Source of the DNA: Paenibacillus typhae
GTDB taxonomy: Bacteria > Bacillota > Bacilli > Paenibacillales > Paenibacillaceae
DNA: 64,000 bases
Assembly (NCBI RefSeq): GCF_900099765.1
Contig: NZ_FNDX01000030.1
Coordinates: 1 to 64,000, forward strand
Direction: 5' to 3'
This document shows, piece after piece, positions 54,892-63,602 of the stretch; within the stretch, counting starts at the first letter, position 1; each line of letters opens with the position of its first letter. The notes under the pieces were generated by a model. That model saw only the letters and a list, made by a program, of their open reading frames with translations, was not told where the DNA came from and did not search any database. The position numbers and the translations under genes are program-made.

Positions 54892-55738
54892 AAGCTTCCT
54901 CTTTTCTTGAGTAGTAGATCATAATTTCCTCGAGATTTGGAATTGCAGAGACAATGCCCGGTGATGGTTCAAAATCTTTCGTATGGATCAGGCCGGTAAA
55001 GCCGAAAGAATTCGTTTTATAAGAAATCAGCCGGTCCTTGACCAGCTCCAGCTGCTCTTTTGTTCCATTCAGCAGGCGAAACGCATCGACGAACGCTTCC
55101 TTCTCGGCACTGTTCACAATTTGTCCGTCATGGATGTAGGTAATATAGTCAGCGCATTTTTCCAGGTCGGATGTAACATGGGTTGAAAAGAGAATGCTGA
55201 TTTCGCCGTCCTGCACCAGTTCTTGAAAAATACTTAGAAGATTATCTCTGGCCGCGGGATCAAGGCCGCTTGTCGGCTCATCCAGAATAAGCAGCTTGGC
55301 GCCATGCGACAAAGCGAGGGCCAGACTGTATTTGACCTTCATTCCGGTTGATAATTCGGCGATCTTTTTATCTTCAATCAGATTGAATTTTTTCAGATAT
55401 TTGCGGTAGGTTTCGTCATCCCAATTGCGGTAAAAGGATTTGACTACATTCGTTAACGTTTTGATTTTACTGCGGCTGTAAAAGTTGATGTCCCCAAAGG
55501 CATAGCCGATTTCCTGCTTCAGCTCGACTTCGTGCTGCGTTATGTTTTTCCCGAGGACATGGATCTCGCCGCCATCCATGCTGATTAAATTCAAAATGGA
55601 TTTGATGGTCGTTGTTTTTCCTGCACCGTTAATTCCGATGAAACCCATGATATAGCCCTTTTCCAGTTGAAAAGACACATCTTTTAATGAAAAGTGTTCA
55701 TAATGCTTATTTAAATGTTTGATATCCAATACCAGCAT
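54884..55738 (-). CDS. ABC transporter ATP-binding protein (YtrB-like)
   Basis: The 284-residue ATPase has Walker A (GINGAGKTTTIKSIL), signature AELSTGMKVKYSLAL, Walker B (LLILDEPTSGLDP) and the H-loop FSTHVTSDLEKC. I chose ATG 55738, seven bases after AAGGAGGT; an in-frame start at 55783 would lie inside the operator. It is the first gene of the operon. Confidence 0.92.
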   Translation of the reverse strand: MLVLDIKHLNKHYEHFSLKDVSFQLEKGYIMGFIGINGAGKTTTIKSILNLISMDGGEIHVLGKNITQHEVELKQEIGYAFGDINFYSRSKIKTLTNVVKSFYRNWDDETYRKYLKKFNLIEDKKIAELSTGMKVKYSLALALSHGAKLLILDEPTSGLDPAARDNLLSIFQELVQDGEISILFSTHVTSDLEKCADYITYIHDGQIVNSAEKEAFVDAFRLLNGTKEQLELVKDRLISYKTNSFGFTGLIHTKDFEPSPGIVSAIPNLEEIMIYYSRKEEAYV

Positions 55739-55760
55739 GAGATGTACCTCCTTGTTGAAA

Positions 55761-55810
55761 TTGTGTATTTCGTGCATACACAATATATCATCGGGGGATT
55801 AGGGTGTCAA
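55761..55810 (-). promoter_or_regulatory. Sigma-A promoter and GntR operator of the ABC operon
   Basis: On the minus strand TTGACA (55805-55810) and TATATT (55782-55787) are 17 bases apart, a near-consensus promoter. Overlapping the -10 and the start is a perfect inverted repeat TTGTGTAT-N7-ATACACAA (55761-55783), the expected kind of site for the operon's own YtrA-type repressor. Confidence 0.8.
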
Positions 55811-55821
55811 TTCCTGTGTGA

Positions 55822-56434
55822 GATCATTATGTGGCTGAGAATGGCGCCTTGATCGTTGATCAGGGGGAGGAAGTGTCCGCTGTTGATATACCCAAGGAGG
55901 ACATAGAGCTGGTTCTGAAAGAGCTGGTATCCGATAATAAATTTCAGATTGTGTTATGCGGCAAAGAAAGTGCCTATGTGCTGGACAGTGTATCGGACAC
56001 CTTTTTTACTATAGTAAACAAATATTATCACCGGTTAAAAAGAGTGAAGAGCTTCGATGAGGTGAACGATCAGATTCTAAAATTTGCACTGTCCTGTCCG
56101 GATGAGGAGACGCTTCAGCTAAAAGATCTGCTGCAGAGCAGCATCGGCAACATAGTAACTCCTGTCTGTCTCCAGCGGGCATGGAAGTATTGATCTGATT
56201 GTGCCGAAGTTCCATAAGGCTTCCGGCATTCAACTGCTGCAGGACAAATGGGGTATAAAAGATGACGAAACGATGGCCTTTGGTGACGGAGGCAATGACA
56301 TTGAAATGCTGAGACATGTAAAATACAGCTTTGCTATGGAGAACGGATCGGATGAAGTAAAAGAGGCGGCAAAATATATGGCACCGGCTAACATTAACAG
56401 CGGTTCTATTGGAGATCTCTGGAGGGAACAATAA
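55822..56434 (+). pseudogene. Cof-type HAD phosphatase, 5'-truncated and frameshifted
   Basis: The sequence matches the middle and end of a Cof-type HAD sugar phosphatase: YVAENGALIVDQGEEV, then in the second frame SGHGSIDLIVPKFHKASG and the motif IV stretch FGDGGNDIEMLRHV. Two lesions are visible. The first ~80 residues with the DxD nucleophile motif are missing, replaced by the promoter of the neighbouring ABC operon. In addition, a tandem TGTC duplication (56163-56166 and 56167-56170) shifts the frame; without one copy the two frames join as TPVSSGHGSID. The gene should be inactive. Confidence 0.85.
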
Positions 56435-56573
56435 CCTGATGTTTGATATTTTTGGGCAGCTCAACTGGCGGTTGATTTCAGCCGGATTGTTCAGATTGTG
56501 CTATCAGTTGAGGCAAATCGTTCTACACGAATTGGCAGCTTCAATGATAGAATTATTTACTGTAGTGTGAAAA

Positions 56574-56590
56574 TTTTACTAATAGTAAAA
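56574..56590. promoter_or_regulatory. Perfect 17-bp palindrome upstream of the DUF1349 gene
   Basis: TTTTACTA-A-TAGTAAAA lies 18 bases before the DUF1349 start codon, just upstream of its ribosome binding site (GGAGGGAAG). It is a likely operator for an unknown regulator, or possibly a small stem. Confidence 0.5.
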
Positions 56591-56608
56591 GAGCTGGAGG
56601 GAAGTTGA

Positions 56609-57214
56609 ATGGATCATAAGAATTTCAGCAACTTTAAATGGCTTAACGAAAGCAGCATCCGGTTTGAAAATAAAGCAATGATATTGTACGCTCCCAAGGA
56701 TAGTGATTTTTTCTGCAACAACGGGACTGTATCTGAAGAAGGAATTACGCCAAGCTCGCTTACAAACGCCCCGTTTTTTTACACAGAGGTTTCCGGTGAT
56801 TTTGTGATGCGGGTTAGGGTAAGCCATGATTTCCGGGATGTATATGATTCTGCTTCGGTTATGGTCATGAAGAACCTGGAGGTATGGGCCAAGCTGTGTT
56901 TTGAATTGACGGATTTTAATACCCATGCCGTTGTAAGTGTAGTAACGAATACGTTATCAGACGACGCAAATGGCAACAATATTGACGGCGATTGTGTATG
57001 GCTCCAAGTGACCCGTGTCGGCCAGGCCTTTGCTTTTCATTATTCGTTAGACGGTGAACAGTTCTACATGGTGAGATTCTTCAATTTACCTGTACAGGAG
57101 ACTGTAAAGCTAGGCTTCGTTCCTCAGGCTCCCAATGGCAACGGCGGTGACAGACGCTACTCTGGCTTCTCATTAGAAAAGAGAACCGTGAAAAATATTA
57201 GAGCAGGGGTATAG
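56609..57214 (+). CDS. DUF1349 (concanavalin-like) domain protein
   Basis: The 201-residue protein fits DUF1349, a beta-sandwich family related to concanavalin A-like lectins: FKWLNESS, DFFCNNGT, VRVSHDFRDVYDSASVMV, WAKLCFELTD and WLQVTRVGQAFAFHYSLDG. It has no signal peptide and no catalytic residues that I recognise. A carbohydrate-related role is plausible but unproven. Confidence 0.82.
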   Translation: MDHKNFSNFKWLNESSIRFENKAMILYAPKDSDFFCNNGTVSEEGITPSSLTNAPFFYTEVSGDFVMRVRVSHDFRDVYDSASVMVMKNLEVWAKLCFELTDFNTHAVVSVVTNTLSDDANGNNIDGDCVWLQVTRVGQAFAFHYSLDGEQFYMVRFFNLPVQETVKLGFVPQAPNGNGGDRRYSGFSLEKRTVKNIRAGV

Positions 57215-57327
57215 GAGAAAGTAAAAGCATGGTGCCTTACATTCGCGAATGAGGGCTCATTATCCGGATTGCAGAACATGTTATTCACGGAGACCAGTAG
57301 TTGAATTAATCTATAAATAATATGCCA

Positions 57328-57362
57328 AAGCGGTGCTCCTTATTGTGGGCACCGCTTTTTTT
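57328..57362 (+). terminator. DUF1349 gene terminator
   Basis: AAAGCGGTGC (57328-57337) pairs with GCACCGCTTT, followed by TTTT. Confidence 0.85.
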
Positions 57363-57388
57363 CCCGGGAGGCTATAAAAAACACTATG

Positions 57389-57838
57389 CTAGACACCAAA
57401 TTGCCTTAAATGATGATCTAAATGTTTGTAAATGCCTTTGCCCCATTGTTCAGGCGTTAGCGGGCCGAAAAAGGGGTGAGGGTGGGGAGAGCATTTTTCC
57501 GGACCGTCACTTTGAAACTTGGTAATGTTTTGTTTCAGCTTTTCTTGCTCGGCCCCAAAATCTCTGTTATCCGAAATAAGGATCTCCGGAATGGTTGACA
57601 TATTAAGCGGGAGCGGTTTGTCGTTATAGAAAACAGGTTTTACGAACCGGCCGATCACTCTTCCCAGCCAGCCTCTCGGGGGAGAGGAATTCCCCATCGG
57701 GATGTCTTGAAACGCTGAACAGTGAGCGAGCATTTGAGCAACTTGCATGGTTCCCCACTGAGGGGTTGATTGCGGACTTAATTGATCTATGCGCCGTAAT
57801 ATCTCCGCAGCATGTGTTTTATCGTAGATATCTTTCAT
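57389..57838 (-). CDS. DUF1569 family protein (DinB-like fold)
   Basis: The 149-residue protein shows the DUF1569 pattern, with QVAQMLAHCSAFQDIPMG in the first part and HPFFGPLTPEQWGKGIYKHLDHHLRQFG at the end. The histidines are placed as in DinB-like metal-binding bundles. The function is unknown. It converges with the DUF1349 gene. Confidence 0.85.
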   Translation of the reverse strand: MKDIYDKTHAAEILRRIDQLSPQSTPQWGTMQVAQMLAHCSAFQDIPMGNSSPPRGWLGRVIGRFVKPVFYNDKPLPLNMSTIPEILISDNRDFGAEQEKLKQNITKFQSDGPEKCSPHPHPFFGPLTPEQWGKGIYKHLDHHLRQFGV

Positions 57839-58018
57839 AGGAACACTCCAATCTGTTCATTTTGATGATATCTCTCAAACGCATCAATATTCTTATGTGC
57901 ATCCTATCAATTTGGCGTTATGCTGTCAAACTTGGTGCTTTTAGTCTGATTTTTCATAGATATATTACATGTGTAATGCTACTATATATTGAAATAAACT
58001 GGCTGCGGGAGCGGTTAT

Positions 58019-59434
58019 ATGAGTGCTTACTCAGTTCACGATATCATACATTATTCGCTGATTTCTTTTGCCGAGTACAGTCCTGATCCAATTTACATTC
58101 TGAGCAACGATAAAAAGGTAATCTACGCCAATCCTGTCTTCGAAGAGCTATATGGATGGTCAATGGAAGAGCTGATCCAGCTTGATTTCCCCCATATCCC
58201 CCTGGAGCTTAGGGAAGAGCTTGCCCAGATGTATACTTTCATCGATCAGGGCCGGAAGTTGTTTGCTCTTGATACGTTCCGCATTAAACGAAGCGGGGAA
58301 CTGATCAGTGTCAAAATAACCATTTCCCCAGTAAAGGATCCGGAAGGATGCATTATGGCTTATGTATGTGTACTGAGGGATGTAACGGAGATTAAGTTCT
58401 CTGAACTAAAGTACTACAAGCTATTTAATGAAGCAAATGATCCCATTTTTATCTACGAACAGAACCCGGATGGGAAGCCGTCAAAATTTCTGGACGTCAA
58501 TGAAGCAGCCTGCCGGATGCTGGGGTATACACGCCGGGAACTCCTGGACAAAACACCGTGTTGCATAGCAGCAGAGTCGTTGCAGAGCGAGGTTGATCAT
58601 CTGTTTGAAAGAATCCTTGAAGGAGACGGAATGTTCGTTGAATGGATTCAGGTAACAAGGGAAGGGAGAGAAATTCCCGTAGAAATCAGTGCCAAGCCCT
58701 TTAAGCTGAACGGCCGCAAAATGGTCATTTCGATCAGCCGTGATCTAACGGAACGGAAGAGGACCGAGGAGTTTCTCAGATATACAGAGAGTATTTCCAT
58801 GATCGGTGAGCTGTCTGCGGGCATTGCCCATGAAATCCGTAATCCGCTTACCAGCATACGTGGATTCGTTCAGCTCCTGTTCTCCCATGCGGTAAAAGGC
58901 AGTGAGTTTCATCAGATCGTGATATCGGAGATAGACCGGATCAATTCGATTATCGGTGAAATGCTGCTGCTAGGCAAAGAAGCCCCTTCCAGTCTGGCTG
59001 ACTATAATCTGGTCCAGCTGTTAAGACAAGCCGTCGTGCTGCTGAATGCCCAGGCGCATATGACTAACATTGAGATTCTCATGCATACAAGTCTTGTCGG
59101 CCTTACGCTTAAAGGATCAGCCAACAAACTGAAGCAGGTCTTCATCAATGTTCTTAAAAATGCAATTGAAGCAAGCCCGGACGGAGCAGAAATTAACGTA
59201 GAGCTGGACCGCACAGAGAATATGGCCATCATTCGGATCAGCGATAATGGACGGGGCATCCCGGCAGAATACATAGATCAGATCGGCTCGCCTTTCTTCA
59301 CGACCAAATCGGGAGGACACGGGCTCGGGGTTATGATCAGCAGAAAGATTATACATAATCATAAAGGAACATTTCTGTTCAAGGCGAATCAGCCTTCTGG
59401 AACGATTGTTGAGATTACACTGCCTATAATGTAG
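58019..59434 (+). CDS. PAS-domain sensor histidine kinase (sporulation-kinase type)
   Basis: The 471-residue cytoplasmic kinase has two PAS domains (about residues 10-125 and 135-250), HisKA with GELSAGIAHEIRNPLTSIRG (His about 270) and HATPase_c (NVLKNAIEASPDG, DNGRGIP, GHGLGVMISRKII). It has no membrane helix and no partner regulator nearby, like the orphan kinases KinA/KinE that feed the Spo0A phosphorelay; that link is an inference from architecture. ATTACA-TG-TGTAAT (57964-57977) upstream is a possible operator. Confidence 0.88.
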   Translation: MSAYSVHDIIHYSLISFAEYSPDPIYILSNDKKVIYANPVFEELYGWSMEELIQLDFPHIPLELREELAQMYTFIDQGRKLFALDTFRIKRSGELISVKITISPVKDPEGCIMAYVCVLRDVTEIKFSELKYYKLFNEANDPIFIYEQNPDGKPSKFLDVNEAACRMLGYTRRELLDKTPCCIAAESLQSEVDHLFERILEGDGMFVEWIQVTREGREIPVEISAKPFKLNGRKMVISISRDLTERKRTEEFLRYTESISMIGELSAGIAHEIRNPLTSIRGFVQLLFSHAVKGSEFHQIVISEIDRINSIIGEMLLLGKEAPSSLADYNLVQLLRQAVVLLNAQAHMTNIEILMHTSLVGLTLKGSANKLKQVFINVLKNAIEASPDGAEINVELDRTENMAIIRISDNGRGIPAEYIDQIGSPFFTTKSGGHGLGVMISRKIIHNHKGTFLFKANQPSGTIVEITLPIM

Positions 59435-59525
59435 CGGTACGCGCTATAATAACAAAGAAATAGAAGAAGAGAAGACTGCGCCGGATGATCTGTCCTGAGT
59501 TCTCTCTGATAAAATGGAGGCTATT

Positions 59526-62180
59526 ATGTTTCAGGTAACAGAAGCAACAGGGTGTCCTTTTGACAGAACCTATTTATTGAAGGAGGATCGCAGGTTTGAT
59601 ATCCGCGATTATGGGGCGGGGGCGGACTGTTCTCCTATGGTGAATACTGAAGCAATTAATAAAGCGATCCAGGCAGCCGCTGCCGGAGGGGGGACGGTCG
59701 TTATTCCTGAGGGCAGCTTCAGAGTATACACGGTCCGTCTATTGAGCGGCGTCAATCTGTACCTGTCCGCAGGCAGCGTACTTTCTGCAGCCAGAACGGA
59801 CATCACCCGGTCCTATGAGCTGCAGATTGGAGAAGGCGGCAACTATGATGAACCTGAGGCCAATCTGTATGCCGGCTTGCAGGATCACGGCCATACTTAT
59901 TTTGCCAACAGCCTGATTTATGGCGCGGATATCCGTGATGTAATGATTTACGGGCCAGGGCTGCTGGATGGAAGCTCTCTAAATGATAAGGGGGATCTGG
60001 AGCAGATTCTGATGGGCGGGGACCCGCATGAGCCGGTGAGCCGTAACGGGCCGGGACACCAGGGAGAATGGTTCGGGAACAAGGCGATTGCGCTGGTACG
60101 GTGTGAAAATGTGGCCTTCTGCGATTTTTCGATCCTGGCCGGCGGCCATTTTGCGATTATTACAACCTGTGTCAAAAATATGGTTGTCGAGCGCATTCTG
60201 GTGGATACGAACCGCGATGCGTTTGATGTGGACTGCTGTGAGAATGTGACGATTGTGCATTCCGTCTTCAATTCCCTGACCGATGATGCCATTGTGCTAA
60301 AAGCCTCTTACGGCGGCGGAATATTCATGCCGCTGCGGAATGTGCTGATTGAGGACTGCATCGTCAGTGGCTACGACATGGGCTCTGTATATGCGAAAAC
60401 GTATACACAGGACAAGCTGATTGCTACTGACCGCTGCGGCCCTACCGCCCGGGTCAAGCTGGGTACGGAATCCACCTGCGGGTATGACCTCGTCACGGTG
60501 CGCCGCGTCCAGTTTAAAAGATCCAGAGGCTTTGCGCTTGAGGCTGTCGACGGGGCGGATTTGAGCCATATTATTTTTGAGGATTCCACTATGGAGGACG
60601 TAAGCAGCTCACCCATCTTCATTAAAGCAGGAGACCGCGGCCGGTTTCCTGTTACGGGGAACAGCACCGGAGATGACTTCATTCCGGGCGCGGATGCCCC
60701 GCCGAATGTGCGGCTCGATCAGACGCACTGGGTACTGCCGGCCAAGGAGCCGTATCAAGTGTACCCGGCGCGGCGCTATCTTCCGTCCTATAACAGAACC
60801 CGTAAGGTTTCGGCAGACGGCGCAGCTTCCTTTTATATTGTAGACCCTGAGCAGCCTCTCCGGCTCAATCCGGCGAACATTCATGAAGAGAACGGCAGAT
60901 TCTTTGCTGTCCGCTATGATGAGCTGTCGAAAAAGTATGTGCCTGACTATGATAAAGAGCTGCGGGAAAGCGAGCTTCCGCTGTATGCCAATGCGAACGG
61001 CAGTGATCACATTGCTTATGTTCACGACATTATCATCCGCAATATTACGGTCAGAAATGCCGATCCCCGCTATCCGATTGAAATCATGGGGCTGATGGGC
61101 AGCCGGATTAAGAATGTATCTATTACCAACATCAAGGTGGAATATCGCGGCGGTCTGAGCCTGGAGCATGCGGTGGAGCAGCGCCAGCTGAATACCAACT
61201 GGGAATATACCCAGTATGGCGGGAACAAACGCAGTGTGCAGTCGCTTCCGTGGCTGGTGAACACCTTTTTCCTGAAAAATGAAGGGCTGCTGCCCCGGGT
61301 GGAATGGAATCCGGAAGCGGGAGTATGGAAGGCTGCTCCCTTCAACGTACCGGAGCTGCCGGAGGTTTATCCGGAGCCGAGCAACTGGGGAATTCTCCCG
61401 GCATACGGACTGTATGCAAGACATGTGGAAAATCTGCTTCTGGACGAAATCGAGCTGCGCTATCTTACAGAAGATACCCGGCATCCCATTGTGCTTGATG
61501 ATGTCGTAAACGGCTCACTTCAGAATATCCGCGCAGACCATGCAGAAGGTGTTGCAGAAATTGTCCTCGTGAAAAACCGGTTCAAACGGCCTGCAGGACT
61601 GGAATATGTACCGGATTATCTATATCAGCAGACTGAAGTTGAGCATGTAGCTCTGGACAGCCGTTTGTCTGTCAAGACTGTAGAAATCGGGGCACCTGCT
61701 CCGGGGACGCCCAAGGATTCGTTGTATCCGTATGAAACGGTCGCCATTCCTGAGAATGGATACAGCTATCCGGTTGCCACCCACGAGCTTCCTTTACCGC
61801 AGACGGTATTCCGGCCGTTCTTCGCCTTTGTTCCGGAGCAGAGTGTCCGGGCGGGTGAACTCCTTTCCTTTACCGTTGTAGCCAGGCAGCCTGCGTATGA
61901 GGCTTCCGCCCGTGAAACGGACGGCAAAATTTATAATGAGACCGCCTCGGATAGGGACCCGGCCGTACAGGGGATTGCTGAGCCGATGATGTTGACAGCT
62001 GGTAAGCTGCCTGAGGGGGCGAGCTTTGATCCCTCTTCTTTTGTACCGGGCAAGTCCTGTGTGTTCAGCTGGACACCTGCTGCGGATGATGTGCGGAATG
62101 AACCCTATATTGCAGAATTCATTGCTGATGACGGGATGATCCCGGTTAAACTTAAAGTCAGCATTAAGGTGACAGGATGA
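59526..62180 (+). CDS. GH28-like right-handed beta-helix protein, no signal peptide
   Basis: The 884-residue protein begins with the pectate-lyase/GH28 N-terminal pattern (FDIRDYGAGADCSPMVNTEAINKAIQ, GGGTVVIPEG). It has polygalacturonase-like active-site stretches: NRDAFDVDC, LTDDAIVLKA, AGGHFAII and ARVKLGTES. A second beta-helix region follows (about residues 480-700), then a C-terminal Ig-like domain (about 755-884). With no secretion signal it probably acts on imported pectin or other uronic-acid oligosaccharides. ATG 59526 is five bases after GGAGG; an ATG at 59514 overlaps that site. It is translationally coupled to the next gene (ATGA). Confidence 0.78.
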   Translation: MFQVTEATGCPFDRTYLLKEDRRFDIRDYGAGADCSPMVNTEAINKAIQAAAAGGGTVVIPEGSFRVYTVRLLSGVNLYLSAGSVLSAARTDITRSYELQIGEGGNYDEPEANLYAGLQDHGHTYFANSLIYGADIRDVMIYGPGLLDGSSLNDKGDLEQILMGGDPHEPVSRNGPGHQGEWFGNKAIALVRCENVAFCDFSILAGGHFAIITTCVKNMVVERILVDTNRDAFDVDCCENVTIVHSVFNSLTDDAIVLKASYGGGIFMPLRNVLIEDCIVSGYDMGSVYAKTYTQDKLIATDRCGPTARVKLGTESTCGYDLVTVRRVQFKRSRGFALEAVDGADLSHIIFEDSTMEDVSSSPIFIKAGDRGRFPVTGNSTGDDFIPGADAPPNVRLDQTHWVLPAKEPYQVYPARRYLPSYNRTRKVSADGAASFYIVDPEQPLRLNPANIHEENGRFFAVRYDELSKKYVPDYDKELRESELPLYANANGSDHIAYVHDIIIRNITVRNADPRYPIEIMGLMGSRIKNVSITNIKVEYRGGLSLEHAVEQRQLNTNWEYTQYGGNKRSVQSLPWLVNTFFLKNEGLLPRVEWNPEAGVWKAAPFNVPELPEVYPEPSNWGILPAYGLYARHVENLLLDEIELRYLTEDTRHPIVLDDVVNGSLQNIRADHAEGVAEIVLVKNRFKRPAGLEYVPDYLYQQTEVEHVALDSRLSVKTVEIGAPAPGTPKDSLYPYETVAIPENGYSYPVATHELPLPQTVFRPFFAFVPEQSVRAGELLSFTVVARQPAYEASARETDGKIYNETASDRDPAVQGIAEPMMLTAGKLPEGASFDPSSFVPGKSCVFSWTPAADDVRNEPYIAEFIADDGMIPVKLKVSIKVTG

Positions 62181-62848
62181 GCTATATGATGAGGTATATT
62201 AAAAGCGTAGATCCCAGACGGCTGGTCATTATGGTGATCGGCAACATCTTTCTGGGAATGGGCATCAGTATTTTCAAGCTGTCCGGCATGGGGAACGATC
62301 CCTTCAGCGGCATGGTGATGGCCCTTGCAGAGCTCAGTTTTATCAGCTATGCTAATTTTCTGATTTTACTGAACGTAGTGCTGTTCGTTGTTGAATGGAT
62401 CACCGGAAGGAAGTTTATCGGAGCCGGAACGTTCGTCAATGCTATTTTTCTGGGGTATATCGCTACCTTCTTTTATGATATCTGGATAGAGGTCCTGGGT
62501 GAACCCCAGTTGCTCTGGCAGCGGGTAATTACTGTCGCGATTGGTGTAGTGGTGTGCAGCTTTGGGGTGTCCTTGTATCAGAGCTCTGATGTCGGAGTAG
62601 CTCCCTACGACGCGCTGTCCCTCATCATGAAGAATAGAGCGCCAAAGATTTCTTATTTCTGGCACCGGATGTTTACGGATGCGCTGTGTGCGCTGGTCTG
62701 CTTCCTGGCTGGGGGCATCATCGGTCTGGGCACGCTGGTATCCGCATTCGGTCTGGGTCCGATCATTCATTTCTTTGATGTGCATTTTACGAACAAGCTT
62801 CTGGGCAAAACGGGTGCAAAAGCAGGCGGCGGCCCCGTTTCGCTGTAG
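62177..62848 (+). CDS. YczE/YyaS/YitT-family membrane protein
   Basis: The 223-residue protein has five or so helices and the family pattern MGISIFKLSGMGNDPFSGM near the start and SLYQSSDVGVAPYDALSLIM in the middle, an internal repeat typical of the group. The function is unknown; transport of a small molecule is often proposed. The start overlaps the GH28-like stop by 4 bases, so an export or uptake role linked to that enzyme is possible. Confidence 0.85.
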   Translation: MSYMMRYIKSVDPRRLVIMVIGNIFLGMGISIFKLSGMGNDPFSGMVMALAELSFISYANFLILLNVVLFVVEWITGRKFIGAGTFVNAIFLGYIATFFYDIWIEVLGEPQLLWQRVITVAIGVVVCSFGVSLYQSSDVGVAPYDALSLIMKNRAPKISYFWHRMFTDALCALVCFLAGGIIGLGTLVSAFGLGPIIHFFDVHFTNKLLGKTGAKAGGGPVSL

Positions 62849-62857
62849 AGGATGCTG

Positions 62858-62931
62858 AACGATAGTTGTACCAAGCGATAGTTGCACCGAACGATGGTTG
62901 TATTGAACGATAATTGTGCTGGACGATAACA
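62858..62931. repeat. 16-bp tandem repeat, about 4.6 units
   Basis: Units AACGATAGTTGTACCA, AGCGATAGTTGCACCG, AACGATGGTTGTATTG and AACGATAATTGTGCTG follow head to tail without gaps (62858, 62874, 62890, 62906), with a partial fifth running into the next terminator. Confidence 0.85.
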
Positions 62932-62979
62932 AGGTATCCCGGACTTCGCAGCCTGCTGCGGACCGGGATACCTTGTTTT
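62928..62979 (+). terminator. Long-stem terminator after the YczE-like gene
   Basis: AACAAGGTATCCCGG (62928-62942) pairs perfectly with CCGGGATACCTTGTT (62963-62977), followed by TTATT. Confidence 0.85.
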
Positions 62980-63020
62980 ATTGCGGGCCCCAAATGCCCC
63001 ATTTGCTACGTCCGAGCCTG

Positions 63021-63122
63021 AAGTTGCCCGCCCGGGCCGCAATAGAGGGAAAATTCCCACTAAGTGAGCCAAAGTTGACCCGCCCAAGCTGCAATAGAGG
63101 GAAAAATCCCTCTATGTCGGCA
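63021..63122. repeat. Two degenerate 51-bp tandem units with an AGAGGGAAAA core
   Basis: Units at 63021-63071 and 63072-63122 both start AAGTTG(A)CCCGCCC and share GCAATAGAGGGAAAA. The second contains the dyad TAGAGGGA...TCCCTCTA. No gene is convincing here. Confidence 0.7.
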
Positions 63123-63180
63123 GAAGCAGCCCCAACTGGCCCCGCCCTACTCAGGGCGCCCGCAGTTTTCAGGCAGCTGC

Positions 63181-63384
63181 TCAGCCGCGGCGGTCCTTAT
63201 TGTCCTCGTGATCCGGGGCAAATCCGGGAGCGGTTACCTCCGGATCATCTCCGAGTACAGCGCCGACGATTTCGTCGAGCTTACCCGCTGCTCCTGTATC
63301 GCTATCCGCTTTGGAATCCGGCTCCGGGATAGGGTGCACGCCCGGTTTGCGTCCGTCCAGTGGAGCGTCCTTGTTGTCCTTCAT
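63181..63384 (-). CDS. Small acidic hypothetical protein
   Basis: The 67-residue product is rich in Asp, Pro, Lys and Gly (MKDNKDAPLDGRKPG at the start, PDHEDNKDRRG at the end), has no hydrophobic segment and looks disordered. AAAGGAG lies eight bases before ATG 63384, which is the main support for a real gene. I do not recognise the family. Confidence 0.55.
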   Translation of the reverse strand: MKDNKDAPLDGRKPGVHPIPEPDSKADSDTGAAGKLDEIVGAVLGDDPEVTAPGFAPDHEDNKDRRG

Positions 63385-63517
63385 GGGATAATCTCCTTTC
63401 TATGTGCAGACTCTGTCTTAGGATGTGTCACAAAAAGCCGTTCTATGTAACGATAACCGCCACCGGGTCCGGTGAACCACACTGCCGCTGTCCTTTTGCC
63501 CAAACGCCCGCTGCCAT

Positions 63518-63545
63518 TTGCTAATATTGTGATAAATATTATAGA
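63518..63545 (+). promoter_or_regulatory. Putative promoter of the YitT-family gene
   Basis: TTGCTA (63518-63523) and TATAGA (63540-63545) are 16 bases apart, 57 bases upstream of the start codon. Confidence 0.45.
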
Positions 63546-63602
63546 CTGGTTTCTGTGAGCTTTTTTCCAAAAGGAAAATTTATTCAGAAACGGGGAAGTT
63601 TA

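Noticed and set aside
57862-58086. Open frame upstream of the PAS kinase
   Set aside because: It overlaps the kinase start and promoter region and has no ribosome site.
60609-61484. Open frame of 291 codons on the minus strand inside the GH28-like gene
   Set aside because: It is a shadow of a GC-rich gene, with no start site and no family pattern.
62858-63122. Possible CRISPR array
   Set aside because: The repeats are 16 and 51 bp, directly adjacent and without unique spacers, and no cas gene is present.
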